Notes: generated from the letters alone by a model not told the origin. A stretch of DNA of 6,744 bases from an uncultured Oscillospiraceae bacterium (GCA_905233595.1 CAJOFI010000033.1:1-6744), one strand, 5' to 3'; counted from the first letter of the stretch, positions 1 through 5,755 are shown. A program made the numbers and translations.

Positions 1-887
1 ATCCCCGCGTCGGTGGGGAAGTCGAAGCGCAGGCGGTAGGAATAGAGCGCCTGCCCCTTCTCCCCGAAGTCGCGGTTGAAGCGCTCGCTGCCGTACTTCC
101 CGTCGCCCAGCAGCGGCCAGCCCGCGTGCGCCATCTGCACGCGGATCTGGTGCGTCCGCCCGGTGCCGAGGCGGCACTCCACGAGCGAGAGCGCGCCCCT
201 GGACTTGAGCACCTTATAGTAGGTCACGGCGGTCTTCGCGCCGGGCTCGTATCTTTCCTTGACAAAGACCTGGTTCTTCTTCGCGTCCTTGAACAGCACG
301 TTTTCGAGCTTCCCCTCGCTCGGCTTCGGCCTGCCCCGCACGGCGCAGAGGTAGTATTTCTCGATCTCCCGGTCGCGGATCTTCTCGTTGAGGATGCGCA
401 GGGTCTCCGCGTTCTTCGCCGCGATCACGATGCCGCCGGTGTTGCGGTCAATGCGGTTGCAGAGCGCGGGGGTGAAGGCGTTTTCCTCCTTCGGCCGCCA
501 CTCGCCCTTCTGCGCGAGATAGGCCTGGATGTTCGCGATGAGGGTGTTGTAGTCCCAGACCCCGGCGCTGTGGCAGAGGACGCCGGGCTTCTTGTCGGCA
601 AGGAGGACGTTCTCGTCCTCGTAGACGACGGTGAGGCGCGGCGTGCCCACCTTGAGGTAAGAATTTTCCTCTCGGGGCTTTTCAAAGAACTCGTCGTTGA
701 TGTATAATTGGATCGTGTCATTGAGCTGCAGGCGCGTGTCGCGCTTGGCGCCCTTGCCGTTTACCTTGATGCGCTTCAGGCGGACGTATTTTTGCAGCAG
801 GCTCTCCGGCAGGAGGGGGACGGCCTTCCCGACAAAGCGGTCAAGCCGCTGCCCGGCGTCGTTTTGGCGGATCGTCAGTTCTTTCAT
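1..887 (-). CDS. RluA-family 23S rRNA pseudouridine synthase, C-terminus cut by window edge
   Basis: It converts specific uridines in rRNA (probably 23S) to pseudouridine in the cytoplasm. Reading leftward from the ATG at 887-885 gives 295 residues without a stop. An S4-like RNA-binding domain occupies about residues 12-64 (QRLDRFV, then RIKVNGK). The RluA signature NRIDRNTGG carries the presumed catalytic aspartate at D147, and the second family motif RTHQIRVQMAHAG begins at R244 and is followed by LLGDGKYG. RluA/C/D enzymes are usually around 300-325 residues, so only a short tail is missing. GGAG lies 6 bases before the ATG and supports this start. The gene is transcribed away from yceD-rpmF from its own promoter. 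The family is certain; which uridine it modifies cannot be told, so no symbol is given. Confidence 0.93.
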   Translation of the reverse strand, partial: MKELTIRQNDAGQRLDRFVGKAVPLLPESLLQKYVRLKRIKVNGKGAKRDTRLQLNDTIQLYINDEFFEKPREENSYLKVGTPRLTVVYEDENVLLADKKPGVLCHSAGVWDYNTLIANIQAYLAQKGEWRPKEENAFTPALCNRIDRNTGGIVIAAKNAETLRILNEKIRDREIEKYYLCAVRGRPKPSEGKLENVLFKDAKKNQVFVKERYEPGAKTAVTYYKVLKSRGALSLVECRLGTGRTHQIRVQMAHAGWPLLGDGKYGSERFNRDFGEKGQALYSYRLRFDFPTDAG

Positions 888-918
888 AAAAATCTCCGGC
901 GCAAAATTGTTTTTTTGT

Positions 919-947
919 ATTATACAGCGGAAAATAAGCCTTGACAA
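919..947 (-). promoter_or_regulatory. Sigma-A promoter for the pseudouridine synthase
   Basis: Read on the minus strand, a -35 box TTGTCA (947-942, one mismatch to TTGACA) is followed by a 17-base spacer and a perfect -10 box TATAAT (924-919). Transcription would start near 912, giving a leader of about 25 bases that contains the GGAG ribosome binding site. The -35 box shares five bases with that of the rightward promoter. Confidence 0.8.
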
Positions 948-969
948 GTGGGAAAGCTTCAACTATAAT
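941..969 (+). promoter_or_regulatory. Consensus sigma-A promoter for yceD-rpmF
   Basis: TTGACA at 941-946, a 17-base spacer and TATAAT at 964-969 match the vegetative consensus at all twelve positions with optimal spacing. The start of transcription would be near 976, about 25 bases before the yceD ATG. Such a strong promoter suits an operon that encodes a ribosomal protein. Confidence 0.92.
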
Positions 970-1000
970 ATCAAAGCGCGATTGTACGAGAGGTATTGCT

Positions 1001-1492
1001 ATGCGTCTTGATTTACGAGAGATCATTGAGGTTCCCGGCGGCTCTGTTCCCTTCGAGGCGGAGCTTGCGACGGAGCGGCTGGATTTTGCGTCGGTGAAGG
1101 CGTATAAGACCCGCCCCCATGCCGAAGGCCGCGTGTATAACGAGGCCGGGGTGCTCCACCTGGAGGGGACGCTGACGGCGGAGATGCTCTGCGTCTGTGA
1201 CCGCTGCGGCGAGGAATTCGAGAGCGTGAAGGAGCTTCCGCTCGAGGCCACCATCGTGGAGGAGGAGAGTGAGGAGTACCCGGAGCTCTACGTCCTGGAC
1301 GGCAACGAGATCGACCTGGACGAGATTCTGGAGACGAGCCTGATTCTCGACATGGAGACGAAGTTCCTCTGCAAGGAGGACTGCAAGGGTCTCTGCGATA
1401 CCTGCGGCGCAAACCTTAACCTTGGCCCCTGCGGGTGCAGGAAACCACGCGATCCAAGATTTGCTGTGCTTGAGCAGCTTTTGGATAAATAA
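1001..1492 (+). CDS. yceD: YceD/DUF177 family protein, 23S rRNA accumulation factor
   Basis: This 163-residue acidic protein belongs to the YceD/DUF177 family, which in E. coli is linked to 23S rRNA accumulation and is encoded next to rpmF, as here. The exact biochemical role is not established. The N-terminal half is the family fold (MRLDLREII, then FEAEL). A cysteine pair C66-x2-C69, with an extra C64, lies mid-protein. A C-terminal cluster C124-x3-C128-x3-C132-x2-C135, then C144 and C146, is typical of Firmicutes members and probably binds metal. The ATG at 1001 is chosen because GAGAGG ends 7 bases before it and the promoter -10 box ends at 969. An in-frame TTG at 941 is the promoter -35 box and cannot be the start. 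rpmF follows after 43 bases in the same transcript. Confidence 0.92.
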   Translation: MRLDLREIIEVPGGSVPFEAELATERLDFASVKAYKTRPHAEGRVYNEAGVLHLEGTLTAEMLCVCDRCGEEFESVKELPLEATIVEEESEEYPELYVLDGNEIDLDEILETSLILDMETKFLCKEDCKGLCDTCGANLNLGPCGCRKPRDPRFAVLEQLLDK

Positions 1493-1508
1493 AACTTGTG
1501 CTGCTCAA
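1470..1508 (+). other. Intercistronic hairpin around the yceD stop codon
   Basis: TTGAGCAGC (1470-1478) is perfectly complementary to GCTGCTCAA (1500-1508). The 9-bp stem closes a 21-base AT-rich loop containing the yceD TAA (1490-1492). No U-run follows, so it is not an intrinsic terminator. It could be an RNA processing or stability element between yceD and rpmF; that role is inference. Confidence 0.45.
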
Positions 1509-1535
1509 AACAGCCAGGAATCAGGAGGTGTCACC

Positions 1536-1724
1536 ATGGCAGTCCCGAAAGGAAAAGTATCTCGGCAGAGACGCGATAAGAGACGTTCTTCCACCTGGAA
1601 GCTCACCGCTCCCGGCATCGTTGTTTGCCCCAACTGCGGCGAGTACTGCATGCCCCACCGCGTATGCCGCCACTGCGGTCAGTATAAGGGCCGCGCGGTC
1701 ATCAACGTCGAGGAGAGCAAGTAA
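1536..1724 (+). CDS. rpmF: 50S ribosomal protein bL32, zinc-binding form
   Basis: bL32 is a small structural protein of the large ribosomal subunit. The 62-residue product has the hallmark start [18 protein letters not shown], a basic rRNA-binding N-terminus, then a zinc ribbon with two cysteine pairs, CPNC and CRHC, separated by GEYCMPHRV. Retention of all four ribbon cysteines marks the zinc-dependent (C+) version; cysteine-free paralogues replace it under zinc starvation in some bacteria. Length is normal. The start is fixed by a near-perfect AGGAGGTG (1523-1530) 5 bases before the ATG. It is the second gene of the yceD-rpmF operon and is closed by a terminator 11 bases after the stop. In many Firmicutes plsX follows rpmF; it does not here. 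Confidence 0.97.
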   Translation: MAVPKGKVSRQRRDKRRSSTWKLTAPGIVVCPNCGEYCMPHRVCRHCGQYKGRAVINVEESK

Positions 1725-1735
1725 GAGATAGCTTG

Positions 1736-1767
1736 AGGAGGAGAAGGGTTGACCTGCTCCTCCTTTT
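1736..1767 (+). terminator. Intrinsic terminator after rpmF
   Basis: AGGAGGAG (1736-1743) pairs perfectly with CTCCTCCT (1757-1764). Inside, after one mismatch, AGG (1745-1747) pairs with CCT (1753-1755) around the loop GTTGA. The stem runs straight into TTTT (1764-1767). The U-run is short, but the GC-rich stem and its place just after the rpmF stop support a rho-independent terminator ending the yceD-rpmF operon. Confidence 0.8.
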
Positions 1768-1782
1768 GCTATTGTGCTGAAA

Positions 1783-1875
1783 GTGAAAAGTTATGGTGTT
1801 CCCTTCGGGAACGAAAGATAACCGTCGCGAAGCGACACCTTAGGAACCGTTCACTATTCACGATTATCTTTTCAC
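1783..1875. repeat. Hairpin-rich intergenic element with 8-bp terminal inverted repeats
   Basis: The 123-base gap between rpmF and the DUF512 gene is mostly filled by this 93-base element. GTGAAAAG (1783-1790) and CTTTTCAC (1868-1875) are perfect inverted repeats at its ends. Inside are two tight hairpins: GTTCCC-TTC-GGGAAC (1798-1812) and GTCGC-GAA-GCGAC (1824-1836). GGTGT (1795-1799) and ACACC (1835-1839) can pair around both. Its right part has a 7-base period (TTCACTA, TTCACGA, TTATCTT, TTCACGC at 1850-1877). It encodes nothing and resembles a small non-autonomous or extragenic palindromic repeat; no target-site duplication was recognised. Copies elsewhere in the genome cannot be checked here. 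Confidence 0.5.
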
Positions 1876-1890
1876 GCTATCAGAATTGTT

Positions 1891-3255
1891 ATGGACAACA
1901 TCATCAGATCCATCGACCCCGGCAGCCCTCTGCGGCACCATGCCCGGGTCGGCGACAATTTGATCTCCATCAACGGCAAGCGCGTCGTGGACGTGCTGGA
2001 CTACAAGTTCTACGCCTATGACCGGGTGCTGGACGTGCTGCTTCGCCGTCCGGACGGGACGGAGTACCATGTGAACGTGCACAAGGCAGAGGGCGGCGAC
2101 CTGGGGGTGGACTTCGAGAGCTATCTGATGGACTCGCCCCGCTCCTGCGCGAACAACTGCGTCTTCTGCTTCATCGACCAGCTCCCCAAGGGCATGCGCC
2201 CGACGATGTATTTCAAGGACGACGACGCGCGCTTGAGCTTTCTGCTGGGCAACTACATCACCCTCACGAACCTCTCCAAGCGCGAGATCCAGCGCATCAT
2301 CGACCTGCACGTAAGCCCCGTGAACGTCTCGGTGCACACGACAAACCCCGAGCTGCGCTGCAAAATGCTCAAAAACCCCCGCGCCGGGGAGACGATCGAA
2401 ACCATGCGCCGCTTCGCTGAGCACGGCATCGTCATGAACTGCCAGATCGTCTGCTGCCCGGGCTGGAACGACGGGGAGGAGCTGACGCGCACGATGGAGG
2501 ATCTCGCGGCGATGTACCCAGGGGTGCACAGCGTCTCCATCGTCCCGGTGGGGCTGACGAAGTACCGCGAGGGGCTGGCCGCGCTCACGCCCTTCACGCC
2601 CGAGCACGCCGCCGAAACCATCGACCAGATCACCGCCTTCGGCGACCGCTGCCTTGAAAAACTCGGCAGCCGCATCTTCTGGTGCGGGGACGAGCTGTAC
2701 CTCAAGGCGGGGCGGGCGCTTCCGCCGGATGAATTTTACGAGGAATACACCCAGCTTGAAAACGGCGTGGGGATGCTGCGGCTTTTGGAGACGGAATTTC
2801 GTTCCGCCCTCAGGCTCTCCGACGCGCCGGACGGCGTGCCCTTCTCCATCGCCTGCGGCACCTCGGTGGGGCAATTCTTTGCGCGGCTCATGGAGCTTGC
2901 AAAGGAGGAATGGCCGGAGCTGAACGGGCGGGTCTATCCCATCGTGAACGACTTTTTCGGTCACAGCATCAACGTCTCCGGGCTGATTACCGGCGGCGAT
3001 CTGATAAACCAGCTCAAGGGGAAAGACCTGGGCAAGCGGCTTTTCATCTCCCAGAACATGCTCAGGCGTCAGGAGCTGGACTTTCTGGACGACGTGACGC
3101 TCGCCCAGGCGCAGCAAGCCCTCGGCCTTCCCATCTATCCCATCGCGTCGGACGGCTTTGCGCTCTGGGACGCGATCTCCGGCGGGCAGTTGCCGGAGGT
3201 GAAGCTCCCCGAACGCGCCGAAGAGACGGAATATTACCGGTACAATCAGAATTGA
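1891..3255 (+). CDS. PDZ, radical-SAM-like, DUF512 domain protein
   Basis: This 454-residue cytoplasmic protein belongs to the DUF512 family (related to the cyanobacterial set TIGR03279), whose reaction is unknown. An N-terminal PDZ-like domain covers about residues 1-65 (DPGSPL, then VGDNLISINGKRV). A radical-SAM-type cluster C86-x3-C90-x2-C93 (SCANNCVFCFIDQLPKGMR) presumably binds an iron-sulfur cluster. The central part contains SVHTTNPELR. The DUF512 half has the hallmarks WCGDELYLKAG (264-274), QLENGVGM (288-295), NDFFGHSINVSGL from N353, and a C-terminal SDGFALWD. Length is normal. The ATG at 1891 fits the PDZ start and no in-frame ATG, GTG or TTG lies close upstream, yet no Shine-Dalgarno sequence precedes it. 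The Nudix gene begins 4 bases after the stop and der follows, the usual DUF512 neighbourhood, which suggests a link to ribosome assembly or the cell envelope. Confidence 0.9.
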   Translation: MDNIIRSIDPGSPLRHHARVGDNLISINGKRVVDVLDYKFYAYDRVLDVLLRRPDGTEYHVNVHKAEGGDLGVDFESYLMDSPRSCANNCVFCFIDQLPKGMRPTMYFKDDDARLSFLLGNYITLTNLSKREIQRIIDLHVSPVNVSVHTTNPELRCKMLKNPRAGETIETMRRFAEHGIVMNCQIVCCPGWNDGEELTRTMEDLAAMYPGVHSVSIVPVGLTKYREGLAALTPFTPEHAAETIDQITAFGDRCLEKLGSRIFWCGDELYLKAGRALPPDEFYEEYTQLENGVGMLRLLETEFRSALRLSDAPDGVPFSIACGTSVGQFFARLMELAKEEWPELNGRVYPIVNDFFGHSINVSGLITGGDLINQLKGKDLGKRLFISQNMLRRQELDFLDDVTLAQAQQALGLPIYPIASDGFALWDAISGGQLPEVKLPERAEETEYYRYNQN

Positions 3256-3259
3256 GGAT

Positions 3260-3739
3260 ATGGCACAGGACCTTACGCTGCCGGTCGGGGACGGCTATCT
3301 GAACGTCCGCGTCGGCGCGATCATACAGAAAAACGGAAAGCTGCTCATGGTAGCGAGCAGCTGCGGCGACTATTACTACTCCGTGGGCGGGCGCATCCAG
3401 TTCGGCGAGAGCGCTGAGGAGGCGATACGCCGCGAGGTGCTGGAGGAGACGGGTTGGGCGCTGGAGATCGAGCGCCTGGGCTTCATCCACGAGGACTTCT
3501 TCCTCTGCGACGCCCCCTCCAAATGGTTAAAGCCCATGTATGAGATCGCCTTCTACTTCTATATGAAGACGCCCCCGGACTTCGAGCCGCTGTGTGAAAA
3601 GCTGGACGGCGAAGGGCTGGAATGGGTCTCGCCGGACACGGAGAAGGCGATTTACCCAACGTTTTTCCGCACAGAGCTGCACAAGCCCTGTGCCGGCGTC
3701 CGCCATATCGTAACAGACGAGAGAGGTTCCGGCCACTGA
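3260..3739 (+). CDS. Nudix hydrolase
   Basis: Nudix enzymes hydrolyse nucleoside diphosphates linked to another moiety, using divalent metal held by the Nudix box; they act in the cytoplasm. The 159-residue product has a complete box, G-x5-E-x7-REVLEETGW, at residues 44-66, with metal-binding glutamates expected at E59, E62 and E63. VGAIIQKNGKLLMV (18-31) is the usual first beta hairpin. The substrate cannot be inferred. The ATG lies 4 bases after the DUF512 stop, and the overlapping GAGG (3254-3257) is only 2 bases from the ATG, a short spacing that suggests translation coupled to the upstream gene. The last two codons and the stop fall inside a 7-base tandem repeat. A Nudix gene between DUF512 and der is not part of the arrangement usual in Clostridia, so it may be a lineage-specific insertion. 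Confidence 0.93.
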   Translation: MAQDLTLPVGDGYLNVRVGAIIQKNGKLLMVASSCGDYYYSVGGRIQFGESAEEAIRREVLEETGWALEIERLGFIHEDFFLCDAPSKWLKPMYEIAFYFYMKTPPDFEPLCEKLDGEGLEWVSPDTEKAIYPTFFRTELHKPCAGVRHIVTDERGSGH

Positions 3740-3758
3740 CCACTGGCCACAGACCACT
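3731..3758. repeat. Four-copy 7-bp tandem repeat, consensus GRCCACW
   Basis: Four consecutive heptamers, GGCCACT, GACCACT, GGCCACA and GACCACT, fill 3731-3758 without interruption. The first unit encodes the last Gly-His of the Nudix protein, and its final T begins the TGA stop (3737-3739). The rest lies in the 43-base gap before der. Confidence 0.75.
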
Positions 3759-3760
3759 AT

Positions 3761-3775
3761 CTCCTAAGAAGGAGG
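3761..3775 (+). promoter_or_regulatory. Strong der ribosome binding site inside a small hairpin
   Basis: AAGGAGG (3769-3775) lies 7 bases before the der ATG and is a strong Shine-Dalgarno sequence. CTCCT (3761-3765) is exactly complementary to AGGAG (3770-3774) with a 4-base AAGA loop, and T3760-G3775 can add a wobble pair. In RNA this hairpin would cover the ribosome binding site. Whether it forms in the cell is unknown. Confidence 0.5.
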
Positions 3776-3782
3776 AATCCCA

Positions 3783-5108
3783 ATGTCAAGACCTTTGGTC
3801 GCCATCGTCGGGCGACCCAACGTGGGCAAGTCCATGCTCTTTAACCGCCTCGTGGGGCAGCGCCTCTCCATCGTGGAGGACACCCCGGGCGTCACGCGCG
3901 ACCGGCTCTACGCCGAGTGCGAGTGGTGCGGGCGGAAATTCGATATGGTGGACACCGGCGGCATCGAGCCGAGCACCGACAGCGAGATCCTGCTCTTCAT
4001 GCGCGAGCAGGCGCAGATCGCCATCGACGCGGCGACGGTGATCGTGCTGGTGACCGATCTGCGCACCGGCGTGACCGCGGCGGACAAGGACGTTGCGAAC
4101 ATGCTGCTGCGCGCAAAGAAGCCCGTGGTGCTCGCGGTCAACAAGGCCGACTCCACCGGCGTGACCGATCCCGGCGTGTACGAGTTTTACTCTCTCGGCC
4201 TCGGCGACCCGATCCCGGTCTCCGCCGTGCACGGGCACGGCACCGGCGACCTGCTGGACGAGTGCCTCAAGTACTTCCCGGAGACGGACGAGGAAGAGGA
4301 GGAGGAAGACCTCATCAAGGTCGCCATCATCGGCAAGCCCAACGTGGGCAAATCCTCCCTCACGAACCACATCCTGGGGCAGAAGCGCGTCATCGTCTCC
4401 GACATGGCGGGCACGACCCGCGACGCGGTGGACACAAATTTTGAAAACCGCTTCGGCAAGTACCTCTTCATCGACACCGCCGGCATCCGCCGCAAATCGA
4501 AGGTGGACGAGCGGGTGGAGAAGTTCTCCGTCATGCGCGCGCAGCTCGCCATCGAGCGGGCGGACGTCTGCCTCATCATGATCGACGCGCGCGACGGCGT
4601 CACCGATCAGGACACCAAGATCGCGGGGCTTGCCCATGAGGCGGGCAAGGCCAGCATCATCATCGTCAACAAGTGGGATCTCGTGGAGAAAGAGACCGGC
4701 ACCATGGAGAAGATGCGCAAGGACATCATGCGCGACCTGAGCTTCATGAGCTACGCCCCCATTCTCTTCATCTCCGCCCTCACCGGCCAGCGCACCGACC
4801 GCATTTTTGAGCTCATCAACTTCGTAAACGACCAGTCCAATATGCGCATCACCACCGGCATGCTCAATAACGTCCTCGCCGACGCGCAGGCGAGGGTGCA
4901 GCCGCCCACCGACAAGGGGCGCCGCCTCAAGATCTACTACATGACCCAGACCGGCATCAAGCCGCCCAACTTCGTCATCTTCTGCAACAGCCGGGAGCTG
5001 TTTCATTTCTCCTATCAGCGCTACATCGAAAACCAGATCCGCGCGGTCTTCGGCCTGGAGGGTACGCCCGTGCGCATCGTGATCCGCCAGAAGGGGGAGA
5101 AGGAATGA
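3783..5108 (+). CDS. der: Ribosome biogenesis GTPase Der (EngA)
   Basis: Der is an essential double GTPase that assists late assembly of the 50S subunit by binding 23S rRNA. The 441-residue product has the full architecture. First G domain: P-loop GRPNVGKS (10-17), DTGG (57-60), NKAD (120-123). An acidic linker, ETDEEEEEED, spans 167-176. Second G domain: GKPNVGKS (184-191), DTAG (231-234), NKWD (296-299). A C-terminal KH-like RNA-binding domain runs from about 350 to the end and includes KPPNFVIFCN. Length is typical. Methionine follows the first P-loop where threonine is more usual; the binding residues themselves are intact. The start is set by AAGGAGG 7 bases upstream. The stop overlaps the next gene as ATGA, so translation is probably coupled. 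The neighbouring DUF512 gene is a common partner of der in Clostridia. Confidence 0.98.
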   Translation: MSRPLVAIVGRPNVGKSMLFNRLVGQRLSIVEDTPGVTRDRLYAECEWCGRKFDMVDTGGIEPSTDSEILLFMREQAQIAIDAATVIVLVTDLRTGVTAADKDVANMLLRAKKPVVLAVNKADSTGVTDPGVYEFYSLGLGDPIPVSAVHGHGTGDLLDECLKYFPETDEEEEEEDLIKVAIIGKPNVGKSSLTNHILGQKRVIVSDMAGTTRDAVDTNFENRFGKYLFIDTAGIRRKSKVDERVEKFSVMRAQLAIERADVCLIMIDARDGVTDQDTKIAGLAHEAGKASIIIVNKWDLVEKETGTMEKMRKDIMRDLSFMSYAPILFISALTGQRTDRIFELINFVNDQSNMRITTGMLNNVLADAQARVQPPTDKGRRLKIYYMTQTGIKPPNFVIFCNSRELFHFSYQRYIENQIRAVFGLEGTPVRIVIRQKGEKE

Positions 5109-5755
5109 TCGTCTATTGGCTTTTGCTGCTGCCCGTCGCCTTCGTCGGCTATCTGAGCGGCAGCATCAGCAGCATGCGCGTGGCCTCCCGCTACGTCTTC
5201 CACAAGAATCTGCGCCGCCTCGGAACGGGGAACCTCTTTCTCTCCAACTTCCGCCGCCTCTACGGCTGGTGGGGCGCGGTGAGGCTGCTGCTGGTGGAGG
5301 TCCTCAAGGATCTGCTGCCCATCCTCCTCGGCGCGCTGCTGCTTGCGATCAAGGGGCACGCGGGCGTGGGCGCGGCCTTCGGCGCCTTCTGCATGCTGAT
5401 GGGCAGGCTCTGGCCGCTCTTCAACGGCCTGAAAAGCAGCTCCTTTGGCGCGGTGGCGCTGGTGGTGGCGCTTGCGGGCATCGAGCCGTCCTGCGGCGCG
5501 TCGGCGGCGGTCGTCATGCTGGGCGTGCTCTGGTTTACGCGTTATCTCTCCCTCGGCGTCGCCGCCGGAGCGGGCATCGCGCTCGTGACGGCGCTGCTGA
5601 CCGTGGACGACCGGCTCGCGATGCTGCTCGCGGTCTTCTGCGCGGCGCTGGTGCTGATCCACTGCGTCCCCGCGCTGCGGCGTCTCGCGGATGGCAAGGA
5701 GGAGCGCCTGAGCTTCGAGCAGGACATCAGCTACAAATTCGACGAAAAGTTTTGA
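5105..5755 (+). CDS. plsY: Divergent PlsY-family membrane protein (glycerol-3-phosphate acyltransferase homologue)
   Basis: PlsY transfers an acyl group from acyl-phosphate to glycerol-3-phosphate in the first step of phospholipid synthesis. This 216-residue hydrophobic protein, with about six or seven membrane segments, has the family layout: GYLSGSIS (15-22), LGTGN (39-43) for the usual GSGN, TRYLSLG (145-151), and H186 followed by LRRLADGKE for the usual HRxNIxRLLxGxE. Key positions differ. The GATN stretch reads LFLSN. The GHxxPxFxxFKGGKG region reads GRLWPLFNGLKSSS (100-113), losing the histidine and all loop glycines. The asparagine of the HRxN motif is gone. It overlaps the der stop by 4 bases and sits where Clostridia usually have plsY. 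Family membership is likely, but acyltransferase activity is doubtful: it could be inactive, a paralogue with another job, or a drifted enzyme. Confidence 0.72.
   Translation: MIVYWLLLLPVAFVGYLSGSISSMRVASRYVFHKNLRRLGTGNLFLSNFRRLYGWWGAVRLLLVEVLKDLLPILLGALLLAIKGHAGVGAAFGAFCMLMGRLWPLFNGLKSSSFGAVALVVALAGIEPSCGASAAVVMLGVLWFTRYLSLGVAAGAGIALVTALLTVDDRLAMLLAVFCAALVLIHCVPALRRLADGKEERLSFEQDISYKFDEKF

Noticed and set aside
126..707. Open plus-strand frame of 193 codons at the left end
   Set aside because: It is antisense to the RluA-family gene, whose minus-strand frame carries NRIDRNTGG and RTHQIRV. The plus translation has no recognisable domain and no promoter.
941..1000. TTG at 941 as an upstream start for yceD
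   Set aside because: That TTG is the first codon-sized part of the -35 box TTGACA. Transcription should begin near 976, and the ATG at 1001 has a proper ribosome binding site.
1527..1535. Palindrome GGTGTCACC overlapping the rpmF ribosome binding site
   Set aside because: The one-base centre cannot form an RNA hairpin, and it arises naturally from AGGAGGTG next to CACC before the ATG. No operator family recognised.
1749..2021. Small plus-strand open frame across the rpmF-DUF512 gap
   Set aside because: It runs through the terminator and the hairpin-rich element and out of frame into the DUF512 gene. No ribosome binding site or recognisable protein.
1864..3117. Long open frame on the minus strand (417 codons) opposite the DUF512 gene
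   Set aside because: It is a shadow of GC-rich coding sequence. The plus-strand frame has clear PDZ, CX3CX2C and DUF512 motifs, while the minus translation shows no recognisable domain and is biased toward His, Arg, Val and Ala.
3113..3490. Minus-strand open frame across the DUF512-Nudix junction
   Set aside because: It spans two convincing plus-strand genes, has no ribosome binding site, and its translation resembles no known protein.
3731..3758. Tandem repeat considered as a CRISPR array
   Set aside because: Units are 7 bases with no spacers and no cas genes nearby; it is a simple tandem repeat.
3786..5006. Long open frame on the minus strand (406 codons) opposite der
   Set aside because: The same shadow effect: der is unmistakable on the plus strand and the opposite translation has no domain.
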